DNA of 64,000 nt from Anarhynchus alexandrinus (Eukaryota; Chordata; Aves; Charadriiformes; Charadriidae). Positions 37,268 to 49,990 of this stretch are shown here, in pieces; position 1 is the first letter of the stretch, and every line of letters begins with the position of its first letter. The translations under genes and the position numbers were made by a program. The notes beneath the pieces were generated by a model. That model was not told the DNA's origin and did not search any database. It saw only the letters and a list, made by a program, of their open reading frames with translations. The stretch is from the NCBI GenBank assembly GCA_008711295.1, contig VUYV01000046.1, positions 3,258,455 to 3,322,454 on the forward strand. The letters are read 5' to 3'.

Positions 37268-38286
37268 CATTTAATTTAAAGTAGAAATGGATGGCTTGCT
37301 GCCAGACTAGATTCAAGCACTTCTATGATAACGGTAAAAAGCTATGACAGGAGAGATCCTTTGGGTTAAAAAATTAATTGTTTCAGACAAGCTGTCAAGT
37401 TGTGAACACTAACATGCCCTAAATCTAAAAATTTATATACCCAGAGACCAAGAGTCATACTTGATTGTACCTGACTAAGAGGTTTTCAGTTCTGTAATGA
37501 TTTTTGGCACTGGAAATATGCCTGCAAGGTTCAAACACTTTAGAGAAAAATTGCCTGGCAGATTCTCTGCAGGCTTGTTTGATTACAAGATCAGAGTGAA
37601 TTGACTGGAGTTGTTAGCAGTGGTTTTAGGCCCTTGTTTTAGAAACTTCGAGAACACACTGTGAAAGACCATGAAAACTTATGAGCAAGTAATAAAACGT
37701 CACTGACAACATCTTTCTTTATCCTGGATGTTGTTTTGGGTCATAAAGACCATTCTGTTTGAGTCCTCATTGAGTATGGGAGTTAGACAGTTTCACAAAA
37801 AAAAAAAAAAGCTACCCAACAAACCAAAATAGCTTCAATTTTTCTCAAGTATGAAAAAATAGGAAGAGTTTATCAAGAGACAGTGTGCTATTTAAAGCTA
37901 AGGAAATAAATAGACTATGAGCTGTTCTAGGTCTTCACTTTCCACTTAGAACTGGAACTTTCTGGTGCTTTCTAAAGAATCATTTGGTATACAACCCACC
38001 AGGGACTGAAAAGGATGCACTTCACTGAGAGCTATCAATAGGCTCAACAGCAACACATTTAATAGTATTCTGTATAAGACTGTCTGAAGGGAAGGATATT
38101 TCATTTGCGATGATGGAAAAAAAGTCATTGTCCATGACTTAATGAAAATAAAGTCCAATGTTGCTTTCACTTCTACAAGAAGATGTTAGATATAAATGTT
38201 GGAAGAGATGAAGAGAAGGGAAAAACTCACAAGTGATGGAAGAAGCCATGACATTTTGGTGTAACTTCCTTATGCTGACCCCACGG

Positions 38287-38312
38287 GGGAACACCCAGAA
38301 TGAGGTGTTCCC
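38287..38312. repeat. Perfect 9-bp inverted repeat (hairpin)
   Basis: GGGAACACC (38287-38295) and GGTGTTCCC (38304-38312) are exact reverse complements around an 8-nt loop. A terminator is not expected in this setting. No function is assigned. Confidence 0.85.
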
Positions 38313-41300
38313 TGGTATTAGATATACAGAATGAAACCAAAAGAGTCAGACGGAAAGGGCCAAAGCTAGAAAAATCCATGAAGTATGAATGAAGTATAAA
38401 TGATCATTCAACTCTAGTCACTGTAAATAAACCTTTCCTCAAGTTAGGGGAAGTCTAATAACCAGTATTTTGTTCTTCTTATGCCTTTTCCGATGTTACA
38501 GCCTTTGAATTTTGTTCTGCATAGCAGTGAAGGAGATATTATATTTTCATGTTAAAGAAGTGAAAATGGTTGCCCTGAGTCTTATGACTCCATGGGAAAG
38601 AAGAAAAGTTGTTCAAATAATAAAATGTGATTATCACAGCCCTCACCAACATTTCAGTCTTACTCTGCAGCCTTTGTTATGTATAGGGACAGAATGAATG
38701 AACACATGCTCAGGGTAGTAATTGTCTACTTTGCTTCTCAGCCTGTGGCGTCTCCACCTACCTTGGTGTGGTGGGAAAAGAGATGGCCAACCTGCCATTC
38801 CAAACCCGTACTATATCACTTGCTATCAAGGTTGCAGACAGCCCCATTTACTGAAATACCTCTCTTTAGCCCAATAAAAAAAAAGTGTATTATATTTCAC
38901 CAAAGGATTCTGTTTGCTTTTAATATAACTTATTTTAAGTCCTAAGGAAAAGCCTTTTTTTTATATAGGACTTAAAGAAAAGGTTTATATGAAGGCTACA
39001 AGAAAAAAAACCACCCACACGGTAAGATTCCTCCAAAGATTGGTAACATTTGCTTTTTCTAATCCCCATTATTTTAAAACACTCTTGTTGACCTCAAATT
39101 TGAACAAAGCATTTTCACTTTGGCAGCAGACTAAAGATAAATAATCTTTAAAGTATTTAAATAAAACTAAGAAAAAAAAAAAGTCCTGACTTTTCATAAA
39201 ATGGAAGCTTCCAGTACTGTATCAGGGATTAACAACAGTACATGGTGCTGTGGGCTAGTCCAGGACCATGATCAACTGGAGAAAAAGGAGCATGCAGAAC
39301 TGGAACAAGTATTCCCCTGAAGCTTTGCGGCAGCATGTACACAAAACAAATCAGTGTCAACCCAAAACAAAATGGTATAAATTTTGCAGCTGGAAACTTT
39401 CAGTAGCGTCCATCTTCTTAGGTATTTTACACAGATAGAAGTAGATGGGAAAAAAAATATTGTGTTTTGGCTAAGCTTGTAAGGAAACAGGGGAACGTTA
39501 GCCGTGCTCTGCTTTGAACAAACCCCAAGCTACCTGGTCAGAATCTGCTCCTGGGGGCACAGAGGTCACCCACAAAGTTGCACAGGAGCTGAGAAAGGCT
39601 CTGGCAGTGAATGTAAAAATACAGCTTTTCTTTTGTTCTCTTGCATGAGAATTCCCTGTGACCACAAGAAATCTAATTTGATAAGGATAAAATATTACTG
39701 TCACCATAGCATCGCCTGCCATGCCACGGTCAGCTCCCAGATCACCTTCCCTGCGGAGCAGCCTGTTCCTGCTGCTCCCAGGCAGGGAGGCAAAGTTGAA
39801 CTGTGGGTCAGAGGGAGGTTGATTTACATTTAACAGTAGCATGTAAAGGTATTTAGGGGCTCTGGAGAGATGGCCTACTTCAGTAGTGCTGCCTCAATGC
39901 TCCATGTGTTGACAAATAATCAAGGTGAGATCAAAGGGCTGGGTAACCCAGAGGTGGATTTTCCCCATGGAATAGGGAGTATGTTTACATAAAAGGCTGA
40001 ACATTGTAGGAGATGGCATATAGTTTATTTAAAAAATAAGTAAATAAAATAAAATAAGATATTGTGTCATTGTGGAATGGGTAACTGAAAAACTGACAGC
40101 TACAAATATGGTGATCCAGAGGTCAGACCTATGAGTTTCTTGTTGGTAGATCTCATGAAACATCTAGAAAACTTCTGCCGAATGTTGTAGAGAAGGGATT
40201 TATTTTTTTTTAACCTATGCATATGTGGGAAGGACTAAAGGGAAGAAAAAGGGAAAAGTATGTTAAAGAAATAAAGTTAAGGCCTGGAAGCAATTTTCCC
40301 TTAAAAGCCTGCTCTTCTTTTATGAGCATATGTGTGGTAACATGAAGATTGATTTTTATTATTTTTTTAATATTTTTTTTTTTTAATAACTGGAAAGCTC
40401 TAAAACAAAGTTGAACCAATGCCAGACTGATGGAATAATACCACACAAGCCAAAGAAGAGAGCAGACAGTTGGCATTAAACTTTGGGAGAGGGAGTACTT
40501 GGAACTGCCAACGTATGCTGGAAAAAGGAGAAGGAAAAAAAAAAAAGTAAAAAAGTAGGAGGAACCTTGATTTCCATAACTTCTGTGGTGGAACTATTCC
40601 CACTGTGGGCTGGTTATTTTCCAGCTCAGTAAGGATGTACAAACTCCTCAGGGCCATAAGACAGCCTTTAAAGAAACCATGAAAACATTTTTTCTGTTGA
40701 TTGTCTTCGCTAAATAGGGGTTTGAACTTGTGCTGAAAATCAAAGAATATAGAAAATGACTGCTCCAGTTACCTACAGCTGTATCTTTAGCATTCTTACT
40801 AACCACTATAAGAACCCAAATACTGATCTTATCCATTTAGGTAATTTTTATGCATCTCTTCAGCTTTGAATGGTGCAAAGCACAGACAGTCAGTGAAAGG
40901 AAAGGCATTCCCACAAGTCAGCGTTGAGAGCCATTCAAAACGCTAAACCACCCATTATTCACACCATTTCATTGTGTCCTCCTGTCTTCTCCCCAGCTTC
41001 CTCTATGCAGAAAAAAGAACACAAGGAGAAGGTTTGCCCTCCTGCTAAAGTCCATGAAAACAGTAATAATATAGAAAAGATAATAAAAAAGGAAGATAGT
41101 AATATTTTTGGTTCATGTCTGCAGATCGAAAAATAATGTCAGTTCAAGACACATACAGAACAAAAACGTGAATTATACTCTGATTTCAAAGGAAACTTAA
41201 CTTAAGAGCTATACTCAGGGAACTGCATGTATGTGTATAAAGCAGTGCTGCTGCCGGTCCTCCTTTTTTTCTACTGCTTAAAAACTGTTACTTGGAGGAA

Positions 41301-41630
41301 AGAAAGTTGGTTTGTCCTCTCTTTACTCTGATGATTCAGTACAAAAGCAGCCCAACAGTTATTGTATCTGTAATGACTCTTCCACAATTTGACTACATTG
41401 TTTCAGTAAAATAAAATAAAAAATCCTTTAATAAAAACTAAAAGCAGTCCTTCCATTCCAAGAAAATATGTTTATTGCATTATATTTCTAGTCAGGCTAA
41501 GCTTTTACTTCAGTTACTGAGAGGGACATTCAAGAGTAAGAAAAAAGCCTCAATAATCCAGGCAGTACTAGGAAACAGTATTCAACTGTTTCATGATCAT
41601 TCAATTTACAAACCAAAACTAGTGAGTACA

Positions 41631-41674
41631 TGCCCTTTCCTTTAATAAAACCTGCCTTTTCCTTTAATAAAAGG
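41631..41674 (+). repeat. Tandem duplication of a 22-bp unit with AATAAA
   Basis: Units at 41631-41652 and 41653-41674 share 'tttcctttaataaaa' and differ at three positions, two of them the last bases. Each carries an AATAAA word. With no transcript in view, I do not read these as poly(A) signals. Confidence 0.75.
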
Positions 41675-41904
41675 TGCCCAGTTTTCTGATTAACATTTCT
41701 TCTTTTTGTTGCAGTTTTGCTTTTTAAAAATGTTTGAATTTCAAGGGGCATTTAAGCAAAGTAATTAAAAATGGAATTGCTTTTAAGTCACCACACCATA
41801 TCCCATTTCACTCCTTCTCCATATGCTGAAATGAAGCCCATGATTTTAAATTAGAATTTGCCTGCACTTGAAATGTGTGTGTTTATCAGTTAAAAAGAAA
41901 GGTG

Positions 41905-41942
41905 GGGAAAAAGAAAAAAAAAAGAAAAAAAAGAAGAAAAAT
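41905..41942. repeat. Purine-rich (GAAAA)n low-complexity run
   Basis: Purine-only sequence of A runs broken by single or double G. Confidence 0.7.
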
Positions 41943-42620
41943 AATTTCTGCATCTAGCTTCACAGGAATACATAGCTGAAAAAAATCCCTCAATTTTCCA
42001 CAGAAGTTATGGGTATCATTGTTTTCCAGACTACCAATTGGCATAACATCCAAACTTTTTTGTATTTTTAGGCACACCTTAGAAAGGCGGAACACAGAAA
42101 GGAGACTATTGGAGTGATTTGAATCAGCTCATCAGAGTGCAGAAACTCTAATGGTGTTCATATAATAGGACCTTAACCTGGGACCTTCAGGACACTTAAT
42201 CCAGGGAGCTAGATATAAGGAGTTCTGCTTGACTGCGAGGAAACAGAGATGTGCAAAATGAAATAATTTCCTGATACAAGAGGGTACTGTAATCAAGGGA
42301 TTTATTCAGAGCATTAAGAGTGAGGTTTAGGAGTATGATTTCAATACTGACTAGCAGGAATGCAAGGAAGAAATTACTTCTTATGATTCTTTTTGCCCTA
42401 ACATGAATCTGTTTACTTAGTTGGATTTATTCTTTTTTCTAGTAAAAAAAAAATAATACTTGTTTATCATGTTGCGAGGAGAGGCAAGGATTAGAGGAGA
42501 AGTTTATTTATATCACCTATTGAAAGAAGATAGGTTTATTCTCCGCATAAGAGTACTAATTAATGTTGTGTTGCGCTTGTTTTAAAATAAACTGGCATAA
42601 AAATTGGGGAAAAAATTACT

Positions 42621-43097
42621 AGAATCATAGAATTGCCTAGGCTGGAAGGGACCTTTAAGATCATTGAGTCCAACCATCAACCCGACACTGCCAAAACCCA
42701 GAACTAAACCATGTCCCTAAGCGCCACATCTACCCGTCTTTTAAATACCTCCAGGGATGGTGATTCAACCACTTCCCTGGGCAGCCTGTTCCAATGCTTG
42801 ACAACACTTTCAGTGCAGAAGTTTTTTCTAATGTCTAACCTAAACCTCCCCTGGTGTAACTTGAGGCCATTTCCTCTTGTCCTATTGCTTGTTACTTGGG
42901 AGAAGAGACCAACCCCCCACCTGGCTACAACCTCCTTTCAGGTAGTTGTAGAGAGTGATAAGGTGTCCCCTCAGCTTCCTTTACTCCAGGGTAAACAACT
43001 CCAGTTCTCTCGGCCGCTCCTCAATAAGACTTGTTCTCCATACCCCTTCTCCAGCTTCGTTGTCCTTCTCTGGATTCACTCCAGAATCTAAATGTCA
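42621..43097 (-). mobile_element. 5'-truncated CR1 LINE, about 0.48 kb
   Basis: The 3' end is at the left: 'agaatcatagaat' at 42621, followed by 'ggaagggacctttaagatcattgagtccaacc' (in words). It continues through 'acctccagggatggtgattcaacca' to about 43097 in 'ccagaatctaaatgtca'. The sequence is well preserved. It is the same subfamily as the plus-strand copy at 44703-45293, and shares many long blocks with the reverse complement of that copy. Confidence 0.93.
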
Positions 43098-44702
43098 TCC
43101 TGCGTTTCCTGGAAGGATATTTTTTGGCTGTATTTAGAACTATGGGGGGAAATGGCTTTGCCTGTTTTCTCCTGGAAAAATCCTTTTTTGCTTAAGCTGT
43201 AAATTGATAATCAGATTGAAGTCACTCTTCTTTTAGTTCTTCCTTCCAGCTAAATAGCCTGAAGTTTTACTTACCCAAAGTATCTGTTGGTATAAAAAGA
43301 ATAGATTTTTAACATCAGCCCTTGCAGAAAATGGGAGACATCCTATGTGGCTGAACAACTGGTTTTTCAGAAGTGACATATTTCTACACTGATCTCACCA
43401 ACCTGTCTGCAGTAGTCTTACAGTAACTAAAGGACAGATGATCCCATATGAAATCAGAGTCACACTCTCCAAATCATCCTCAATGGCTGTTTCCAATGGA
43501 GCCATTACTGTTCCAAGATTTTTAAACACTTTGAGGGCCTTCATCAATTCCAGTTGAATTTTGTAGAGTACAAAAAAAAAAAAAACAAAAACAAACCAAA
43601 CACTTCAAAGCAGATAACAATTCCTGCCACTAATTCAAAGACCAAACTCTCCAATCGGTGTAGATATGGAGACACTTCTTCCAGTTGTTATGTTCAATAA
43701 AATCCACTAAGATATTAATTGCACCATGGCAATCTTGTCTTTTAAAGTAATCATAAGGTTCAAATAATCATCTTCAATGACAGTATTATGCAATTCAATG
43801 AACTCATCATATATTCCTGTCATTAGCCACAGGACAGAGGGATGAGACTGCTTGCCCTTACTGCAACAGTTTATGATCACACATCCCATTAGGGGAGATA
43901 ACATTCCATAAATACTCTCCTATTCATGAGATATATTTCAAAGAGATGAAATTGTGACAATCTTCTGAAACATCTCACTACCTCTTCAGTCATTCTGAAG
44001 TTCCAAGGACTTTTGCCTTAAAAGTTGAATAATGCTACATTTAGTCTTTCCACTTATACCTGCCCTCTCTGCTTGATCTAATTGCTTTGCTTTATTAAGA
44101 CAATAGGAAGCCCCTTTTGTTTAGGATCTTATTTTCTGTTCTATATTTTTTCCTCCAAGAATTTAAGACTCATGACATTGTTGGCTCTTCTTGGTCTTTT
44201 GAGTGAAACCGGTTGCATCATAACACCTGGCACTGGATACCATTTATTGCTTTCAGTTGGAAAAGTAACTATTTTACAAATTTTTCTCTCCATTCAAAAT
44301 ATTTGATGATCAATTTTAAAAAAGGCAGCATTGCAAAAATACCGGGAAAAGGGAAAAAATTTATCCCAGATTTGGAAGCTCTTAACTCATTGTGAAGCCA
44401 ATTCCCACAATCAGGAATGGAGAAATAACATGGCTCTTAGTACATACTCCTATATTCCTCATGTCTCTTATCCATTATCATTGATTGCATTTGGAGGTGA
44501 CTCATGATAAACTTTGCCTTTATATTATATATTTCTGTACATTATGTATAACACAATCATCTTTGACTTTGCTAAACAATAAAATGTTTGGCCAACAATG
44601 CATTAAGTACCTTAAATGTCATTTAAAACTGAATCAGCAACATTATTTGAATTTTCCAGGAGATTAATGAAGTATCAATTCCACAAATAATTTATCTGGC
44701 TT
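43098..44702. other. Unique DNA between an inverted CR1 pair
   Basis: About 1.6 kb with no recognised element apart from an A-rich run near 43571-43600. It forms the spacer between two opposed CR1 copies. Confidence 0.6.
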
Positions 44703-45293
44703 GTATTAGAAATAGTTTGGCCAGCAGGACTAGGCCAGTGATTGACCCACTGTGCTCAGCACTGGTGAGGCTGAGTTCAGTTTTGGGCCCCTCACGACAA
44801 AAAAGACATTGAGGTGCTGTAGCATGTCCAGAGAACAACAAAGCTGATAAGGGGTCTGGAGAACAAGTCTTATTGAGGAGCGGCTGAGAGAACTGGAGTT
44901 GTTTACCCTGGAGAAAAGGAAGCTGAGGGGACACCTTATCACTCTCTACAACTACCTGAAAGGAGGTTGTAGCCAGGTGGGTGTTGGTCTCTTCTCCCAA
45001 GTAACAAGCAATAGGACAAGAGGAAATGGCCTCAAGTTGCGCCAGGGGAGGTTTAATTGGATATGAGGAAATATTTCTTCACTGAAAGGGTTATCAAGCA
45101 TTGGAACAGGCTGCCCAGGGCATTGGAACAGGCTGCCCAGGGAAGTGGTTGAATCACTGTCCCTGGAGGTATTTAAAAGACAGGTAGACGTGGCACTTAG
45201 GGACATGGTTTAGTTCTGTTTTTTGGCAGTGTCAGGTTGATGTTTGGACTCAATGATCTTAAAGGTCCCTTCCAACCTAGATGATTCTATGTT
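44703..45293 (+). mobile_element. 5'-truncated CR1 LINE, about 0.59 kb
   Basis: Starts near 'agaaatagtttggccagcagg', continues with 'cagcactggtgaggc' and 'ttttgggcccctcacgac', and ends with 'aggtcccttccaacc', 'gatgattctatg' at about 45293. A stretch present in related copies is missing after 'ggtgaggc' (near 44770). A 22-bp exact tandem duplication lies inside (45099-45142). It is the same subfamily as the minus-strand copy at 42621. Confidence 0.93.
45099..45142 (+). repeat. Exact 22-bp tandem duplication inside CR1
   Basis: The unit starts CATTGGAACAGG and ends TGCCCAGGG. It is present at 45099-45120 and 45121-45142 without a mismatch. The sibling copy at 42.6-43.1 kb has one unit, so this is a duplication in this copy. 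Confidence 0.95.
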
Positions 45294-46923
45294 TCCAACG
45301 ATATCAGTGTTTTGCTCTAAAACAAGAGAATAAACAGCAGCCAATTATGGTTAAAGCACTACTAGTAACCTGGAAGAGGTATACAGATCTTAAGGAAATA
45401 GGGAGATAACAAGATATGATGGCAGAAACAAAGTTCTGGCTGCTATTAAAAGAAAAAAGACAGTTGGGTTATTATTTAATCTCTCATGATAAATAAAAAA
45501 ATATAATGTAAAAACTGGTATATGCTAAGGTCACTATATACAGAAGTTCTCCCTATTAAAAATGTGCATCTTGTCTTGGAGCATGCTTTCCACAAGATGT
45601 CTAAGATAGTATTTCTCAGAGTAAAACACACTTCACAGTTTTCATATACACAGTGATCATCACAAATTACACTTACATGGGTCCAAAAAACCAAACACCA
45701 AACCCGCAACACAACCAAATAAAAAGCCCTTTTGATATGTATAAATGTTACTCTTACAGTCTGCAAAGGCAATCACAGACTAATGGACTTAAGGCAAAGG
45801 TTCCTCTATGGTTGAGTTACTTCATCTTTGTTGACATTTCTTGTGCTTTCTGTACATGGGTATTGGTATTCAACAGTGACAGAGGCTAGATATGATCTTA
45901 ATGGACCTTGTCCAGGCTGCTCCAGCACAGAAAATCTCATGTTTACATGATCATTTGTCTTCTTCACATATACAGTGACACGACTGGTCAAAGACCCAAT
46001 GTACAATCCTGACTAAGCAGTGTTCATTTGATGAGGGGTGCAGGGGGAAGCAGAATGTAACTTACATCTTATTATAGGAGAATAGATGTAAAGGAAACAT
46101 GAACATTAAAAGCAATCAAGATTTATTATCATTGACTTGAAAGATCCCCAAATTCCTGAGTTTGAGACCATCTTCCTGAAAGATGATGCTGATCTGGCTT
46201 TGGACAAGTGATTTACTGCTTTTGCACTTCAGTTATTCTAAGTATAAACTACCCGAAGCACATATATTCTTCTTCTAGCAACAATCCAGCCACATGGTGA
46301 GATTGGATCTACTCTGGCTCCCCGAGTTTCCTCTCTCTTTTTTTTTTTTTTTTCTCACCCACCCACTGCGCCAGTTCACTGCAACAGTGTTGATTCTTCT
46401 ACCTTTCTTCTGTCTACCACTGTTTCTTCTCATTTGTCATGGAAAGACATGGAAATGCCTAACTTCACCTTAAGGCCTGCTAAGTAAGTGTTTTTCCCCT
46501 TTTCTAAGAAAAATCTGAAAAGGACAATAAGAAAAAACTAGAGAGGGCACCTAGGTTATTGATCCTAGTCTCCTACGCTGCCAGAAACCATTTGAGTCCC
46601 TTCCTAGGGCAGCAGAGAGAAGCAGACTTTTCCTAGTTACTCGTAGCTGAAAGCCATCACTATAAACCCCACATTGCCTCAGTTTGGGCCACCTAACACA
46701 GGTATAATCTACAGGATGAACATGTGTTTCAGTAAATCCAGTGCTAAATCAGTATCAAACATGAGTTAACAAATTAGGCAGTTTACTGTCTTTCATAGGA
46801 GGAAGGCTGTGAACTAGCACTAGCTTTTCTTACAACAGATTTAATCACTCAGGAAAAGTAATTTTGATAACAGTTTAAAGATTTCTTGGAATGACATCAG
46901 CCCAGTTTATAATTTCATGTTAA

Positions 46924-46940
46924 AGCTAGCTAGCTAGCTT
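46924..46940. repeat. Short (AGCT)4 run
   Basis: Four self-complementary AGCT units in a row form a 16-17 bp palindromic microsatellite. Confidence 0.8.
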
Positions 46941-49125
46941 CCCTACATTCAGGGTATTTTCACTTCGCATCCCAGCTCTCAAAAGCGTCTTACCTTTGTT
47001 CTTTTACCTTAATTGAGCGGTGATTTCTAATCCACCTTCACCTAAGCAACAATGAAACTTGGCTTTCTTTAGGCTCTTTGTTTTCCTGTTATTTCTTTGA
47101 ATCCTCCAATTAAGGTATTTTTTACTTTTTCTCTGGCTGCAGTGCACAGTTGAACACCTGTTCCACTTCCCCCACGTGTTTCCATTTCACCAACTGGCAA
47201 AGCCATCTCCAGCTGCATAGAGATCCTTAACTCAGAAACATTTGCTCTTCAGCTCTGAGGGCAGTAGCTGAAATAGATGGAGATTATTTTAAAGTTCTTC
47301 TACAGAGCATTCCCAGAAATACCTGTACTTGCTCCATGACACTAAGTAGAGAAGGCTTAAAAGACCCGCTGTCAACAACTTCTGCAGAAGGCAGAGGCTG
47401 CATCTGTCCATTTAGAAATCTTCGTGTTCTCATAAGCGTAGCTTCAATTCAGGCTGCCTGAGAATGTGGAAGCCATTGACATTTGAGCTGCAATTGCACA
47501 AAAAATTCCTTACTACCCCCTCTTTGAAATTAGGGGTCACGTAGATGTTTTCAGGAGAGCTATCAGACGGTGTGTAAATTCTGGTTTGATTTACAGGTCT
47601 TGCCGGCAGAGTTCTGTCAGGGACATTACCTTCAGTTATTCCTGCACAATACTTAACTGCAATAAAGCCTAAGCCAAAGGAGAAAAAAAAAAAAAAAAGC
47701 CTTCCAGGGTTTCAAAGCCTTTTCACTGCCACGATAAAATGTAATATCCAGTTTTTACTGACTCTAGATCATTACAATCCAACAAGTAACGCAGGGAAAA
47801 AGCAAGAAAGACAAATACTTGGAGAGGAATAATGCCTTATTACAGAAGTGGAAAGATTTTCACTGCCTCTTCCTTTGTCCTTTCTAGAAATATATCTCTC
47901 AATCCTGACATTATATGTTTATATTGAGAGTCACCTGAACACTGAGGTCGTGGTTATAATGTGTAGGTACAGAGATGGGTAGTATGGGAAAGCTTGAAGC
48001 ATTACCAGTGAAGTCCCATGGAGTACTGTAGTAGCCCAAGACCTACTTTAATTCTTAGACCTCCTGCATAGATCTTTGGTTGGTTGTTTTTGTTTACTGT
48101 ATTTCTATGAAAATCACCCAATAATGTCTCTTTTCAACAGCTTTAGTTGAACAGAGGGTGTAGAAATGATACAAGTTGTTAAGCAATAGATGTTCACGCC
48201 TGATCCTTTCTCCCAGCCCCAGATCTAAAATATTTAACAAGGAACCCCCAAACATAAAGCCATAGGAGGAACGACTGGGAGAAGAAAACATAGCCCCTGG
48301 GAAAAACAGCCTGAAGTTAAGGAAATAGTAGGCCAGACTTTTATCTGTTGTGTTGCAAAATCTCTTCATTAATGGAAATGAATTATGCTTATTTCTTTCA
48401 CCAAGTAGCCAACATCCAATGTTAGTCTCAAGAGCAGATGTTTTTCCCTCTATCTCAGTAGAGAAAATGAAGTCCCTTTCCTGTTCATGGGTAGATAATG
48501 TAAAGTTCTGCAATGGAAAAAAATTTAATGGATGAGAAAATTTAGACAGAATGATGTGATAAAAACAAGCTGCTTCATTCTTCTTTTCGTGATAGCACCA
48601 CTCTCTGAAAGCTATCCCATAGCTGCTGAGTGAGTAGCTAGATCAGGAGTATCAAAGTAGGACAGAGGGATTTATCCTAAAGTTTTCTGTACAAGCCTGG
48701 GTGTAATTAAGCATAAATTCTTTCTTTTGTCAAAGTTAACACATGGTGGAAACTGAAAACATTCCAGCTTCTAAAATCTGGAGGTAAGCTGCATAGGGTC
48801 AAGGGTAGAGGATTGCTTTGACAAAGAGGAATGTTGGTGTTAGATAGAAGGTCTAGTTCTCCTAATTCTCTTTCCACAGACAATTCCAGCCAAGGTCATG
48901 TTCACAGTGACCATTTGCTAAGTGAATGGACTGAACGAAACTGATTTTGGGGCAGGTTAGCTTGTCCCTTCACCAGCTTTCAATTCCTTCCACTGAAATT
49001 AATGCTATAATAAAAGCAGAATCATCTCCCCTCATCTCTAATAACAGGGCATGAGTCCCAGGTGGTTTCATATGCTTTTGAGTTTCTTTTACATATCTTC
49101 CTGAAAAAAGCACTTAATATCTGAT

Positions 49126-49151
49126 TTTTATTTATTTATTTATTTATTTAC
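49126..49151. repeat. (TTTA)n microsatellite
   Basis: About six TTTA units in an AT-rich setting. Confidence 0.85.
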
Positions 49152-49950
49152 TTGTGCCTCAGGAGAGCATACCTTATTTGCAATTCCTTTCTGGTCCACT
49201 CAGGCATGCTGGCAAATGGGTAGTCCGAATGCGTAGAGCAAAGGTCAATGAAACATCTGCTTTCCTGGTCTTATTATTACCAGTATGCTCCTTTCCAGCC
49301 TCTGTTGTTCTGGAAATCTTTCAAGCATATAATGGGTAAAGTTCCCTCATATCTGAACCTTCAGCTCCAGCTGACACCTCAGTAATTTGTTTCCCATAGC
49401 AACTCATTCGGGATTCTTGACCTTGATGGAATGGCTAATGTGGCCACTCCTAACTCAGCTTCAACACCGCAGAGAGACTGCAAGTAAACCATGACAAGTG
49501 TATTTGTTTTACAGCCTTGTTTTGTGTTTGGTGCCTTTATTTTATTAACCCTGGTTTGCTCTGTTTCAGCAGTAGTGCCCCATAGCAAGAGCTTAATCCC
49601 AGATTTCTTAGTTTTAAAAAGCGATATACTCAGTGGCCTGTTGTAATGGGTGGATATAAAATCACACATAGCACTTAGAGCACCTGCATTTTCAGAAAGA
49701 AAATGGTATGGCATCAGAGTGTTTCTGTTTTAATTCAAACATCTCTGATGAGATCTCTATGAGCAGCATTGCTTACTTTTCAGACACAAGACAAGAGCTG
49801 AGCAATTCCACCAGAGACACTTGAGTGTGAGTATTTCTGAAGATGGGTGTAGTGGTAAGTTAGTAGGATGAAGTTCACATTCCCTGTTATTACTCATTAA
49901 CAAAGTGTAGCAACTATGTAATCGAGTGACCAGTTTCTTAGCACCTTAAG

Positions 49951-49990
49951 TATCAATGAAAATTTGCCATTGACTTAAATAAGCCATATT
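49951..49990. repeat. Ancient amniote repeat of the 'TGCCATTGACTT' type
   Basis: 'tatcaatgaaaatttgccattgacttaaat' (by words) matches the same old repeat as 10215-10267: a CAATG word, then TTTTGCCATTGACTTCA. It is short but distinctive. Confidence 0.45.

Larger units (their letters stand above)
33481..42620. other. Mostly unique DNA
   Basis: No gene is seen. It contains a poly(T) run (33487-33506), an A/C-rich run (34756-34845), an old repeat remnant (35120-35270), a candidate conserved block (35272-35660), an (AAT)n-type microsatellite (37194-37267), a hairpin (38287-38312) and a tandem 22-bp pair (41631-41674). A GC-richer stretch at 33885-34200 has no recognised identity. The two opposed frames at 39498-39842 are mutual shadows. 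Confidence 0.6.

Noticed and set aside
39498..39842. Opposed frames of 114 and 109 codons
   Set aside because: They overlap almost fully on opposite strands, so at most one could be real. Neither has a known motif.
44692..45206. Minus-strand frames of 70-102 codons
   Set aside because: Antisense readings of the plus-strand CR1 at 44703-45293. Similar peptides appear at 42711-43137 only because that copy lies in the other orientation.
46924..46940. Palindromic (AGCT)4 as a regulatory site
   Set aside because: Simple tetranucleotide repeats of this length arise by slippage; nothing around it suggests function.
48094..48513. Minus-strand frame of 139 codons
   Set aside because: No recognisable motif, membrane pattern or neighbouring exon. 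Not supported as a gene.
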